Assembly (NCBI GenBank): GCA_036936605.1
Contig: JAUPFV010000004.1
Span: 91,352,334 to 91,416,333, forward strand
Origin: Limnanthes douglasii subsp. nivea
Lineage: Eukaryota > Streptophyta > Magnoliopsida > Brassicales > Limnanthaceae
DNA length: 64,000 nucleotides
Reading direction: 5' to 3'
Part shown: piece by piece, positions 11,241 through 23,319 of the stretch
How the letters are laid out: each line of letters opens with the position of its first letter
Numbering within the stretch: position 1 is the first letter of the stretch
Position numbers and translations under genes: made by a program
Notes under the pieces: model-generated
What the model saw: only the letters and a program-made list of their open reading frames with translations
What the model was told of the DNA's origin: nothing
The model's database searches: none

Positions 11241-12114
11241 AATAACAATTGATAAATGTTTTGATAATTAAAAGATGTAGGCTCATGTTATCTCAAACGA
11301 AATGACCTAAATATGTTTTAGAAGAGTTTTAGCTTTTCTGATAAATAGTAAACAAGCTCAAAACAATGTAAATATAAGTGTGTATCGATTTCTGATAATA
11401 TATGTACACGACCTGTGTGTATTAATGCAAAAGAAAATCACAAAAGTAGAATATTATCGGGTTAGTAGTCTTGCATCGGTCTATATTTACAATATTTTAT
11501 TTATTATGTCTGGACCTCTCTCCTAAGAAAACCACAAATATTTGCTGTGGTTTTCTTTAAATATTATATTTAAATGTTCAAGTTTTGTTGGGATAAAAAG
11601 CATCATGTCTGGAAGTTTTACTAATCCTGCAATATCGTAGAATGATGCAAAAAGCTTATGTAGAAATGTAACAAAAAAACAACATAATGAAATAGTCCAA
11701 ACTCCAAAGTATTAAATTAAAAATATATATATATATCTGAGTATTGAGGAAACCAGATTGTTTTGTTTACTTAGAATAAACTGACAGTCTAGACTGAAAA
11801 GCAAACATCACATTGTAAATTACAAGTCTTATAATAGAAGAAATACTTTTTTTTATTGGTAGACCTATCATTCAACTCAAGATGACATGTTTCTCATACT
11901 CGTTTTTTCCGGAAACAAACGAGACAAAAGCTAGATATGATAGCCTATGTTGACAGGTAAATTATATGGCGAAACAAGAATTTGCATCAGACTGAAACTC
12001 GACCAAGTTTTGTTACTTTCTCAAGTATCCACTAATTTAGAAGCTCCTTTTTACTATTGACACGAGAAAAGAACAAACCCGAAGATGTACAGGGATTAAA
12101 TCCACCACTCGTAA
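11241..12114. other. Intergenic sequence, no gene seen
   Basis: AT-rich DNA with no supported coding region. The part next to 12115 is presumably the 3' untranslated region of the RING-CH gene on the - strand. Confidence 0.5.
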
Positions 12115-14226
12115 TCAAGACGTGTGCTGACGTGTCCGAGATGCCCATATACCAAACACAAGAAACCAGAAGATGAACAAGATTGCCCAGTAGCGCGCAG
12201 GTCCATACTTAATTCTAGTAAGCACAATCTGTGTTCACAAAACTACCACTAGTTAAAATCATGAAACTGAGCCTAACAGGGATATATAATTATGCTTTGA
12301 GTAGAAAAAATCCAACAGGTAAATGCTTAAATTTCATTGAAAATTGATTTGACACCATACCTAAAATAGAAGAATAAACTATTTGATTTACTATTAGAAA
12401 GCATGCTAAACAATACTATGTCACTGAAGCATTCTATTTCACAGTTGAAGTATAGTTTCTTTGGATAAATAATCAAAATAGTAACACTGAATAAAAACCT
12501 ATACAAAAGCCAGAAAAAATTTCAACACGGGATATATACCCTGAATAGATACCATGAATCATGAAGGAGGAACTAAGTAGACTTTGTTTAATAGTACTTA
12601 CAAATCTGAAGCAGACAACTACAGTTAAAGCACATACACCCCCCAGAAGGATGTGAAGACCACTTCTGGCAGTTTTCTGCACATAAAAAATGTGATCAGC
12701 CAGAGAAAGCATATAATAGGCAAGAATGTAGCGAACTACTGGATGCATTTTATGAACAAGATCATAGCAACATCAGTGCTGCTTAAATAAACTTTTCATT
12801 AGAAATAGTAAAGGGATAAATGATTCTAATCAAATTGCCTTTAGTATGTTCTACCAATGCAATAAAGGCCCTAAAAATGTCTAATGCATACAAATTGCAT
12901 GCCAACGCAACATGTCAAATTCATAGAAAACACTTCAGAAGATAGCAACCTTATTCTAACAACTCAAATCACTGGCTTTTTTTTCCCATTAAGATGGTCA
13001 TGCACTTGTTATGCCAAGACCAACCAGCTGATGTACACAGAAACAAATCTTTACAAAACAAAGACGGTAATCACAAAGTTCAAAGCCTGTGACAAGGCTG
13101 CATTTTAGTAAAAGCATATGCTACCATTATGTAGTAGCATACCCATCATCCCTGATAATCTGCGATGCTAGTTTTAACTTGATAATATAAAATGTACCTG
13201 TTAGAATAAACATGGGAAACTAAACCTAACTTATAACTTTAAATTATGCAAAGTTTGTAATACCTTTCCAACACGAGGAGCAATCAGCCAAGCCAAAGTA
13301 ACAGTGAGTAGGCCTGTAGCAAGTAAAATCCCAGTACCTTCCACAGCCCATTTAGTCACAGGATTTTCGGCGGGATTATGATGTTCAGTGACAGTACCTA
13401 AGGGTTGTTCGGAAAGAACCTGTGAAACTGCAGCAGAATGATTAATATGGCTGTTACTACTGTTATTGTGTGGGTTGAACCACAATGAAATCTCGCTAAG
13501 CCGTTGCCTTCGTATAGCAGCAATAGCATCAGGATCTATGCCTGAACTTGCATGCACCTGTGCAGGGTTTGGATCTCCATTGGCAGTTCTTTCCCTTAAT
13601 GCTTCATAATCTTTCAAGGAAACCAGAATCTTTTTGTAATCAAGAATTCTTATATTTTTTGCAGCATTACTACATATTTCACAAACAGTCGATCCATGGT
13701 TAATAAACCATTTGAGTGCACATGCATAGTGCACCAAAGCAAGATCACCTTTACAAGAACAACCAAGTTCAATAACTGAATCTTGGTGTTGACAGGAACC
13801 CATCTCCAAATCACTATTACACACAAAAACTTCCCCACCAGGGCTTATGAACTCAACAAATCCGGATTCTACTTCATTGCTTTTAACAAGGGTATCATCT
13901 TTCAGGACTTCTTTGCTATTGGGCATTTCCTCAACATCAATTTTTCCCAAGTCTTGGACAGGAGTCGTAATGCCTAAAAATCCTAATGCAATATCGCCCC
14001 TTTTGTCAGATTCTGCACATTGGCATACTCGACACGTTTTCAGTCCTGCCTCCTTGTCTGAACTGTAGCGTGGTAAAGTTGTCGTATCTTCACTCTCAAC
14101 ATGTGGGGGAACATCATTAGAGACTCCATCACTTATTGTCACCGACGAATTTTCTTTACTCATTATATCAAAAGAACAAGTTTCCTCTTTTTCTCTGGAA
14201 ACAGCTATACCATTTAAATTTGACAT
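12115..14226 (-). CDS. RING-CH (RINGv) type membrane E3 ubiquitin ligase, three exons
   Basis: Exons are 13264-14226, 12602-12676 and 12115-12228, joined at GT-AG borders with the frame kept, giving 383 residues. The RINGv zinc ligands are C65, C68, C156, C158, H166, C169, C182 and C185, in C4HC3 order. The gap between the second and third Cys (87 residues) is longer than the usual 10-45 and is acidic. Three hydrophobic segments follow (about 292-315, 327-346 and 359-375), so the protein is probably anchored in a membrane with the RING in the cytosol. RINGv proteins (MARCH-like) pass ubiquitin from an E2 to membrane substrates; the substrate here cannot be told. The first ATG of the open frame was taken as start. 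No stop or frame break is seen, making this the one intact host gene in the window. Confidence 0.88.
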
Positions 14227-15480
14227 GTAAATTTAGTCAATTGCATGACAAAAAGTTTCAAATTGAGGATTCCTATAAAATATACACTATGACTAACGGA
14301 TCTAAAAAAATGGAGAGCTTGAAACACCTACAATAGTCAAATATTGTTGCTTGACACGTCAGCCATCAGAAATCACCGATACAACATGAAGGAGAAAACA
14401 AACTCCTAAAATGAATTTCTCCTTAGCAGTTCCTGTTTCAAAAAACCATAAAATGACAATATTAGCATACAGCTATAGCAAAGCCTATGTACTGAAAAGC
14501 AGGAGAGGTGTCCATAAAAATAATTTCCGTTAGGCTATTATAGCAGGATAGCCATCTAGTCCTTCTTACACTGATAAATTTCCTTAAATTTATATCCAAA
14601 AAAACATTCAAAAGTTTATTTCCAAACTTTTGATTGTTTGATCCATTTGAATCATTGGAGTTTAGCAACACGAGCCTACCGGGAGTAACTCCATGAAATC
14701 GAAACCATACAATAATCTCCTTACTAAAAAAGTTAGAATCGAAATTAAGCAGATTTTAACAATAAATCCGAACAGTAGAATTTCAAAGCAAAAAACAACC
14801 GGGAACTATAACACATCTCCTACAAATAGAGATATGGTGTCGTGTCTATCAAAATCAAAAGAAGTAGCACTGAGGATAAATAAATCTGCCATCCAAACAC
14901 AAATCCCTTCAGTTCTACTGACCTCCGTCCAACTAAAAAGATTAGGGTTCAACGGAACTTCTGTCTCTACCTAATTATCAGGAAATTTCGACAGCCAACT
15001 CTTGCAATTCCGATGATAAAATCTAGAAACAAAAATGACAAAGGAGAGCAAATGGAACTACCCAAACCCTAGCAGAATCGCAAAAGAGAACAAACCCAAA
15101 AGATGAAAGAGAACTCAGGCTAAACCATATGGCCCCATTTCAGATACGAATAAGAAGAAACAGTAGTTCTGCTAATCAGCTTAGTTAGCTTCCCTTCGCC
15201 GGAAATTAAAATAAAAACCTATAACTTTCAAATTAATTGGCCATCAAATTCGCGCTAACTAACCATAAATCTCGATCAAAGCGAGTTGCATAAAAATCCA
15301 GTTCGAGTCTAATTACCATTTCCAGACATTGTAAATACAGAAAAGTACCAGCTATCGTCGATCAAAAGCAAACCAAACACCATACACATATGAGCAAATT
15401 TCACCGATTCAGTGTCTAACGAAACGATTAAAGTGACCGAAAACGAACCTCGTGTTTACTCCGGATCGACGGCAAAGTGA
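14227..15480 (-). other. 5' untranslated region and leader intron of the RING-CH gene
   Basis: No coding region is supported here on either strand. Possible acceptors for a leader intron are TTGTAG (about 14330) and TTTTATAG (about 14275), both reading leftwards. A donor-like GAG/GTTCG lies near 15447. A large leader intron is inferred, not proven. Confidence 0.4.
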
Positions 15481-15760
15481 GAAGCAACGGTGACTGAGAA
15501 AACACAAATCGATTAATCGGCGGAAATCTAGTAATGGCTAAAAAGCAGGTGCCATTTACTCTCTCTCTCTCTCTCTCTTGAATCCCGGAGTTTTGAAGTG
15601 CGTCACGAGATTTTATCCATCACTTGTTTTATTTATTTAATTGTTATTATGGAATTAAAAGAAAAGATGGTTACGAATTTATAATAGTAGGACGTGATAT
15701 CATAAGTTTTATTTTTAGGTAGATGGGAGATATTATTTATAGCAACTTACAAAATTTAAA
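15481..15760 (-). promoter_or_regulatory. Probable promoter of the RING-CH gene with a CT/GA tract
   Basis: A (CT) run at about 15559-15579 (GA on the coding strand) lies in the presumed leader, as is common near plant transcription starts. A GCTATAAATAAT word (reverse strand, about 15733-15744) could be a TATA box but lies rather far upstream. Position is inferred. Confidence 0.35.
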
Positions 15761-16285
15761 TGTTTTATGTTTAGATATTTTTTTGAGATTTTTAAATATA
15801 TGACAAGTAAATTTATATGTTGTTAAACAAAGATGATTTTAGTCGAACTAAATCAGCCAGATATCCCTATCAGACAAATATCTCTCCATCTTATCCGAGG
15901 ATGACAACTAGATTTGATGGTTCAAATTTAAAATTGTCAAGTATTTTTATAAGATAAACACTGTACCACTGGTTCAATTTAAACTAAAGATTATAATAGT
16001 CGGTTTTTTTTCTTTTTTTAGTGGAGGCAAATTGGTCCACACGTATTCACGATCTATTTAACAATTTTAAATGTGTGTCTGTTTTTATGTGTGTGTATTA
16101 GTCATTTAATATTTTTAAACGTGTGCATGTCTGACGTGTCGTGTAATATATGTTTAACTGCATCGTATAAACATGTAAACATATTTGGTGTGTTGTGTGT
16201 CTCTGCGAATACGTGTTATGTGTGTAAGTCCATACAGGTTACCCACCAGACGACCCATTTAAAGATGTGTTTATCAAGTATTTTA
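15761..16285. other. Intergenic AT-rich sequence, nothing recognised
   Basis: No open frame here looks like a gene. A TGTGT-rich stretch at about 16070-16230 gives a short open frame on + by composition only. Confidence 0.4.
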
Positions 16286-16400
16286 TAATATTATTTAAAA
16301 ATAATTTAGATGAGTTAATTAAATCGAATTTCAATAATTGAATATGTATAATATAAACAAAATAACTATGATATTTATTGTATTATGAATAAAAACAAAG
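16286..16400. repeat. Partial unit of an AT-rich tandem repeat, left of the LINE
   Basis: The words TTAATTAAATCGAATTTC and TATAATATAAACAAAATA match the repeat units right of the LINE (22388-22890), which suggests that the LINE inserted into this repeat. Confidence 0.5.
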
Positions 16401-16450
16401 GAATGTTCCTGCAAATTTTTGAAAAACAATCCTACTTAGATTGATTTCTG

Positions 16451-17633
16451 ATGAATATAAATTTATTCCTTAAGAAAGAAGGAGAAATCTCTCATGTTTC
16501 TCCCCTCTCTATAAAATCAATGCCCAACAATGCCATTTACGAAGAAGAATTTCCTCTGCTATCACGAAATCAAGAACAGAGTAGGAAACTTGATTTTTTA
16601 AGAAAAATTCTAGATCAGAATATAAGAATCATATATAACCCAGCCTTTGAAAACTCAGTCTACAGAATAAACACCGGCAATTGGAATGCAATAAATTCGT
16701 TTGTTGATGCTCTAAAAGCAATAAATTAAGGAATCATTCATCAAAATTTAATGGTTAGTCAAGAACAGGAACAAATGACAATCAAATTCGAGAAATAAGA
16801 CATTATTCACCTTCAACAGATAGTTAAACATACTATTATTGGAAAGTTTGCCAACGGTAAACCAAAATATAATGTAGTTAAGGTTTGTTGGCCAAATTCG
16901 AGTTCTCCAGTCCGTTCAATGTGTCTCAATGAGACTATAGACATGTGTTTATCGAGTTTTAATATGTTAAAGACCTGAAAAGACTGTGGCATCGAAATGT
17001 ATGGAAAGTTGGTGATAAAATCATGCGACTTCTTACGTGGAGTCCCCAGTTTGATCCTAATGAAGAGAGTCATCTAACTCATGTCTGGGTAACAGTTAAA
17101 AAGTTGCCCGAGTTCATGTGTAATGAAGGTACGATACTGGAGATTGCAAAGTCTATGGGAACTCCCTTAAAGGTTTGGATTCCTCGATCAATAGAGCAAT
17201 ATTTAACTGTGTCAAATTCTGGGTGAAGTTGGACATATTAAAACCTTTAGTCAATAACATCAGGATCAAGTTTGGAGAAGATGGAGAGTTCAAGCTGGAT
17301 TTTGTCTATGGTTCTCACCCTAGTTACTGCAAACTATGCAAACACATTGGGCACACTGAGAGTGTTTGTAAGAGGAAAGAAGATTACCAGAAAGAGCAAG
17401 AGTAATTTAAACAAAATAAAGACTTGGGTCCCAAAGAAATCAACAAAACACCTCAACTGAAATCAATCATATTTGATAAAGAAAAGTATATAGAAGAGGT
17501 AGATCATAATTATCATCATTTTGATACTGAAACATTTGTGCTGGACATGAATGAATTACAAAACATTACAGCAGAAGACAATGAATCATCAAATGGTTTA
17601 ACACACAGCAATGAGAATGTCAAGTTTCCATAA
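16451..17633 (+). pseudogene. LINE ORF1: DUF4283-like RNA-binding protein with CCHC knuckle
   Basis: Fragments in three frames reconstruct a plant LINE gag-like protein. They are a Ser-rich start with EEEFPLLSRNQ, a DUF4283-like core (IIGKFANGK, then MRLLTWSPQFDPNEE and VWVTVKKLPEF), and a zinc knuckle CKLCKHIGHTESVC at about 17330-17370. An acidic tail runs to about 17633. In the family this protein binds the element RNA. Stops at about 16727, 16976 and 17224, plus frameshifts, break it. Confidence 0.75.
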
Positions 17634-17873
17634 ATGATAGAAGCACTGCACACTCTTCAAAGGAGATTTTTTTTTTGACATTGAGAATTCTGATGATGAA
17701 CATGAATCTACTTCTCCAACAAAGGAAACAACCGGCAGTCTACCATGCTCTCCTACACAAGAATAGAACAATAAGATACAATATAATAAAGTCAAGAACG
17801 ACACGAACTGGAAAGGCTCGTCATCAACCAAACTTTTACAACTGAAAAAGGTTGCTAAACCAAAATCTATCAA

Positions 17874-20800
17874 ATGACTATAAAGTTGTTAAACTGGAAT
17901 GTTAGAGGTTTAAGGAATAAACAAACAATGAGGAGGCTCAGATCACTAAAGAGGTCTGAGAATCCTGCTTTCATGATTATTCAAGAACCCATGGTTCATG
18001 TGTCCAATTTGGTTATTGTGGCTAAGAATATTGGTTATGATCATTATTTAAGCAACACAAATAATAAAATCTGGTTGCTGTGGGGTAATGACTACAATAT
18101 TGAAGTCCTTTGTAATGAAGAGCAGCATGTGACCATCAATGTAAGTTACTCTAACCTAAATAAAAAGTTTAAACTAACTGCTGTATATGCTAAGTGTAGC
18201 AAAATACAAATATTGGACCTATGGGATTCCTTAAGAAGGGCTAATGAAGATGATACTACTGAGTGGATCCTTGTTGGTGATTTCAACACAACTCTTAATG
18301 CTGAAGAGCAACTTTCCTGTACCAGAGTTTGCTTGAATAGAATGGATGACTTTAGTAACCTAATCATCGATTGTAACTTAACTGATGGTGGTTTCTTTGT
18401 CTCCAAATACACGTGGACTAGTGGTAGAAAGTGGAAAAGACTGGATAAGGTGCTCTACAACAACCTTTTGGATCAACTATTTTGACAATACTAAGGTGGT
18501 TCCAATATGTGTATCTATTTCATCCAACATAGACATTATCAAGCCTTCTTTCAAATTCTTTAATATGTGGACTAAACATCCTAGTTTTCTTGAAACTGTT
18601 GAGGAAAGCTGGTCCAAATATGCTCATGGGAATCATTTACAAAAGTTTTGGTAGACGCTGAAAAGACTGAAAGAAGACCTGAAGTTGTGGAACATAAAGG
18701 ATTTTGGGAATGTTTTTGATGCTATAAAGCAAGTTGAAGAATAAATTACTTTTATTGAATCCAAATACCAGATCATAAATGATAGTTCTGATAAAGTCAT
18801 GTTGGACAAGACTAAAGATGATCACTTGAAGTTATTGGCTAGATATGAGTGTTTTGGGGAACAAAAAACTCACATCACCTGGCTGAAAGACAATGATAAG
18901 AATACCAAGTTCTTTCACAATTTTGTTAAAAAAAGGGCAAAAAGAATAAAATTTATAGAATTTGAGATGGGAGCACCTGGATCAAGAAGCTATCTCCAAC
19001 TCAGCCATCTCTTATTTTCAGAAACCTTTTAAATGATAATAATGACTATGATGCTACTGGTGTTATCAATGTCATCCCCAAGTTGGTAACTGAAGAGGAC
19101 AATGATATGTTTACTGCAACTCCCAATGATGATGAAATATATAGGACTATCTGTGCCCCCAAGGGGGTAGCCGAGTTGGTTGAGTATGACATTCTTATGA
19201 CCAAAAGGTCATGAGTTCGAGTCCCTCTACATACGCTTTCTCGGCTGAGCCTGTCACCTTGTGTGGTTTACCTTCTGGCGTTGGTTTGCAGGCTATCGCG
19301 TCAGACTGAGGGTTTACCCTGTGCGCACTCATTGCACTCTGAGTAGCGGCTGCGGGTTCCCTCCGGAAAAAAAAATAGGACTATCTGTGAGCTTAATCCC
19401 AACAAGGCAGTTGGTCCTGATGGATTCAACGGGATGTTTTACAATAAGTGTTGGACTATAATAGTTGAAGACTTGTGTGTTGCAGTCATGGATGTTTTCA
19501 AAGAAAATAGGATCCCAACTAGTGTTTTGGCTTCTGTTATTTTCCTAATTCTTAAAGTTAACTCCCCAAAGACTTGGAAAGAATTTCGTCCCATTAGCCT
19601 AACTACTTTATTCAACAGAATTTACTAAAAATTGTCAACAAAAGACTGACCATGATTCTTCCTAAGTTGATCTCTGATTAGAAAGAGGCTTTTGTTATGG
19701 ACAGGAGCATCCATGAAAGTATTCTCATCACACAAGAGCTATGTTGTGATTTGAACCTAAAAACAAAAGGGAACAGCAACATCATCCTAAAGATAGATAT
19801 GGAGAAAGGCTTTGATAGGCTTTCTCAAAGGTTTCTTTTTGAAATTCTTAAGGCTTTTGGGTTTAACTCCTGCTTTATTGATCTTATAAAAATCAATAAA
19901 ACGAATAACCATTTCTCATTATTAATCAATGGTGCAATCAAAGGCTTTTCCAGGGTAAACCAAGGGTTGAGGTAGGGGGATCTTATGTCCCCAGTTTGTT
20001 TATACTGGCTGATCAGTATTGATTCGGAGGCTTTAAAAGATAAATGAAGATCACACTGAAGTAAGATATAAAGTTAGAGGAAATCAAACAATACCTTACT
20101 TGGCATTCGCATACGACTTTACAGTCTTTTGTAACAGCTCTTCTACCTCAGTTTTAAGAATTTCTCAATTCCTATCACACTATCAAGATACGTCTGGTCA
20201 GATCATTAATAAAGATAAGTCAAAGCTAATAGTGGCAGAGAACACGACGTACCAAATTACCAGTGCAGTTGAAAGGATCTTAGGAATTAAACACAATGTT
20301 ATGCCTTTTAAATATCTTGGGGTGATGATCAACAACAAAAGAAGAGTCAGCCATTTTGACTATCTTGTCTCAAGGATTAGAGACAAGATCACTGATTGGG
20401 ATAGCTGCACATTGTCGTTTGGTGGAAGGCTATTTTTAATTCAGTCTGTCCTATCTACTATCATTTTATACCATGTCCAGAACTCGGTTCTTCCTAAAGC
20501 AGTAGTAAAAAGGATTGAAAACTTATTCAATAAGTTTATATGGGGTAACAAAATAGAGACCAATGTAATAACTGGTCCTCATGGAACAGGAACTGCAAGT
20601 CATATGTTGAGGGGGTCTAAATGTTAAGAGTATTGAAACATTACAATAAATATTTTCATACAAGTTATGGTTTAATCTAAGAACTCGTAAAATCTTATGG
20701 TTTAGGCTTATATTCTCAATATATTGCAAGAAAATCCATCTTATAGTTGCTCATGTACCAAACAAAAGATCATGAACTTGGACCAGAATTACGGAAATCA

Positions 20801-22170
20801 GGGACAAAGCTGACAAGTACATATTTTGGGTTCCTGGGAATAGAGAAATAGATTTCTATTTGGACAGATGGTGCACTAAAAGATCATTGATTCACTTCAA
20901 TGATGGTGAAAATAGACAGTGGTATGCTAATGTAAATGTTTGTAGCTTCTGGGTCAATGATAACTGGGATATAGGAAATCTAAGCTCAACTATGCCTAAC
21001 CTAGTGGTGAATAATATCCTTAAGCTCAAGCTCAATACCAATCCAGATAGGATTATGTGGGCGTTGACTCCAGATGAGAAATTCAACACAAGTCAAACAT
21101 GTAATGTAATTAGAACTCATGGTAGTGAATAAAACTTCTACAAGAAAAGCTGGAACGTGATCATACCTAGAAAGTGCTCCTTTTTCTATGAAGAACCTTG
21201 CAGAAATGGATACCCACTGACTCAAACCTGTAGAGAAAGAAGTTTCAAATGGCCTCAAAATGTCAGTTCTGCGAAAATGAAGAAAATACAAACCATGTAA
21301 TGGTGCAATGCAATGAGGCTTGGGCAGTGTGGAGCTATTTCAGTTCAATCCTAGGTATAAACATATTCAGAAACATGACTACACACCATATGATTCGTAC
21401 CTGGTATTGGTCCTCAGAGAAAGTATGCAATATCCGGTCTATCATTCCAACAATCATTGTTTGGGTAATATGGAGGGTCGGGAATCCGAAAAAACATCAG
21501 AACATTCAATCAACATCAGTAAACCTTATCAATCATGTGATTTACATTCTTACTGGCCTAAACAATGCAAATCTAATCAAGAGGCGACAGTGGGGAAAAT
21601 ATATGAAAAATCGCAAATATGATTGGATGCAATGTTCGTATAACTAAGTAGATGATACCGATTTCTTTAAAATGGTTAGATCCTAAACTAAACCGTTACA
21701 ATCTAAACATTGATGGGGCTTCGCTTCTTTCTGGGGAATCGAGTGGTGGAGGTGTAATCAGAAATCATGAAGGAACTATAGTTAAAGGCTATAGAAGACT
21801 TTACGGGAAAAACACTGCTGTTATTGTTGAGGCCAGGGCTCTTATGGATGGCTTGGCCCTGTGTAAAGCTTTAAACATCACAAGCGTTGATGTTGAAGTA
21901 GACTCAAGCATCCTGATTGATCTTATTAGCAGGGGAAGCTCGATTTGGTACCTGGATCCTCTTATTTGTTATTGTAGGAATCTAATCTCTTCCGATATGA
22001 CGATAAGACATGTTTTTTGTGAGCAAACAATTTGGCAGATGGAATAGCAAAGCACACATTGAGACTGAGAGAAGACATGGATTTCAACGATTCTTCTGAC
22101 CCAAATGAAATAAGAAAAATCGCTTTTCTTGAGAGTATTGGCACTGATTATTTGAGAAATAGAGAAGATG
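17874..22170 (+). pseudogene. LINE ORF2: endonuclease, reverse transcriptase, RNase H (broken)
   Basis: The first 203 codons are open and encode an APE-type endonuclease: LLNWNVRGL, IIQEP, VGDFNTTL. The final SDH triad appears lost at a frameshift (about 18485). The RT follows at about 19380-20560 (NKAVGPDG, IDMEKGFDR, then LAFAYDFTVF). The catalytic FADD reads FAYD (Tyr codon 20112-20114). A Cys/His motif (CQFCENEENTNHVMVQC) is at about 21260-21310. The RNase H (21652-22090) keeps Asp in NIDGA, Glu in VEARAL and Asp in VEVDSS, then shifts frame. At least eight stops or shifts are present. A SINE interrupts the RT. Confidence 0.85.
19156..19374 (+). mobile_element. tRNA-derived SINE inside the LINE, perfect 15-bp target duplication
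   Basis: The left end resembles a tRNA with an A box (TAGCCGAGTTGG, about 19168-19179) and a B box (GAGTTCGAGTCCC, about 19212-19224). A tRNA-unrelated body and a short poly-A end (about 19367-19374) follow. ATAGGACTATCTGTG flanks it at 19141-19155 and 19375-19389. Removing the insert and one repeat joins the LINE RT frame through ICELNPNKAVGPDG, so the SINE entered while the LINE frame was still like that of its relatives. Its length of about 219 bp fits plant tRNA SINEs. The family was not identified. Confidence 0.9.
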
Positions 22171-22387
22171 ACTAAGAAAGTAAGGTATCAAAGTGATTTT
22201 TTTTTAATTTGGTTGAAGCTCGTGAAACTCGGGCTCTATCTCAAGGTTGAAGAAGAGCTTTGAATTTGAAATGTTTCCCTCTCTTGTAATAGGTCTCTGT
22301 TCTTTCTCTAGTTGCTGATAAGGCCTCTGTACTTTCAAAGTTTATTAATAAAGTCCAAAGATTTAGAGAAAAGAAATTGAATTTTAT

Positions 22388-22890
22388 ATATTATATTTTT
22401 AAAATATTTATACGATTATTAAATAATAATTTGTATGTCTTAATTAAATCGAAATTCTATAATTAAGATATATATATCGTAAACAGGTGATATTGTTCGA
22501 TTATATTTAGATATTATAGATAGTTTATTCAATATTTGGTATATATTAAATAATATCTACCTATTATCTATTAGACATCTAATTGTATTATGATTCTTAA
22601 ATACTATATTAAAAATATTATACGATTATCAAAAAAATAATTTGTATCTCTTAACTAAATCGAAATAATTTGTACCTCTTAACTAAATTTAAGATATGTA
22701 TCTCGTAAACAAGATAGTTATAATATTATTTTGATATTGTTTGATTATATTTAGATATTATGAATAGTTTGTTTAATATTAGGTAGATATTAAATAATAT
22801 CTATCTAGACATCTAATTATATTATGATTTTTAATATTTGAAAATATTTATAGAATTATCAGCAAATAATTTGTATCGAGATTCGACTTA
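22388..22890. repeat. AT-rich tandem repeat, two full units and part of a third
   Basis: The unit is about 220-240 bp. Shared words include AAATATTTATACGATTAT, TAATTTGTAT, TCGTAAACA, GATTATATTTAGATATTAT, TTAAATAATATCTA and AGACATCTAATT. Units begin near 22397, 22615 and 22850. A partial copy lies left of the LINE (16286-16400). Confidence 0.65.
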
Positions 22891-23182
22891 TCGAAACGAT
22901 GAAAAGTTATTGAAAATATTGAAAAGTATTAAATTTAAATATTAAATGATATATATTAATAATTAACCTTATATTATAAATATACAATAATATATAATTA
23001 TAAATAAAAAAATAATTATAACTTATATATATATATTATAAGTTAAACTTAAATTATACATATATAAAAATAAAACAAAATATAAATTATAAATAAAACA
23101 AATGTTAATATATATATATATATATAACTTATATATATTACTAACACAAAAATTAATTATTATTTTTATATTATTATATTAA
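22891..23182. other. Extremely AT-rich spacer with TA runs
   Basis: TA dinucleotide runs occur at about 23019-23035 and 23107-23128. No coding or structural feature was recognised. Confidence 0.5.
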
Positions 23183-23225
23183 ACAACAAAAGACGCTGCA
23201 TATAATTGCAGTTGTCTTTTGTTGT
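23183..23225. repeat. Hairpin: 12-bp perfect outer stem plus 5-bp inner stem
   Basis: ACAACAAAAGAC (23183-23194) pairs perfectly with GTCTTTTGTTGT (23214-23225). Inside, CTGCA pairs with TGCAG around a TATAAT loop. Three GGATATC words follow at about 23237, 23258 and 23278. It could be the end of a small foldback element or a transposon terminus. Confidence 0.5.
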
Positions 23226-23319
23226 GGGTGCAATTCGGATATCCGGATGGCTAATCTGGATATCTGAAGTTAAAGTGCGGATATCCAAACTGATGCTGAT
23301 TTTGTTTTTAATATTTTTT

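Larger units (their letters stand above)
16410..22385 (+). mobile_element. LINE (L1-type) retrotransposon, decayed, with nested SINE
   Basis: ORF1 with a zinc knuckle, and ORF2 with endonuclease, reverse transcriptase, a Cys/His motif and RNase H, occur in the order of plant L1-type LINEs. An AATAAA-like signal lies near 22348, followed by an A-rich end near 22370-22385. Both ORFs have several stops and frameshifts. A target duplication could not be fixed because the flanks are AT-rich repeats. Confidence 0.85.

Noticed and set aside
11720..11745. Short TA run
   Set aside because: Ordinary microsatellite; many similar runs occur in this AT-rich window.
1..12000. Terminal inverted repeats of the MULE
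   Set aside because: Candidate words near 70-190 were compared with reverse complements around 11.2-12 kb; no convincing pair was found, so the ends are left open.
14693..14974. 93-codon open frame on + in the leader of the RING-CH gene
   Set aside because: No motif and lies in a probable leader intron on the other strand.
16073..16288. Open frame of 71 codons on + in a TGTGT-rich stretch
   Set aside because: Low complexity, no recognisable motif and no promoter; it is open by base composition.
19156..19230. Possible tRNA gene
   Set aside because: It has A and B boxes but belongs to a SINE with a long body, poly-A end and target duplication; a cloverleaf with a normal acceptor stem was not found.
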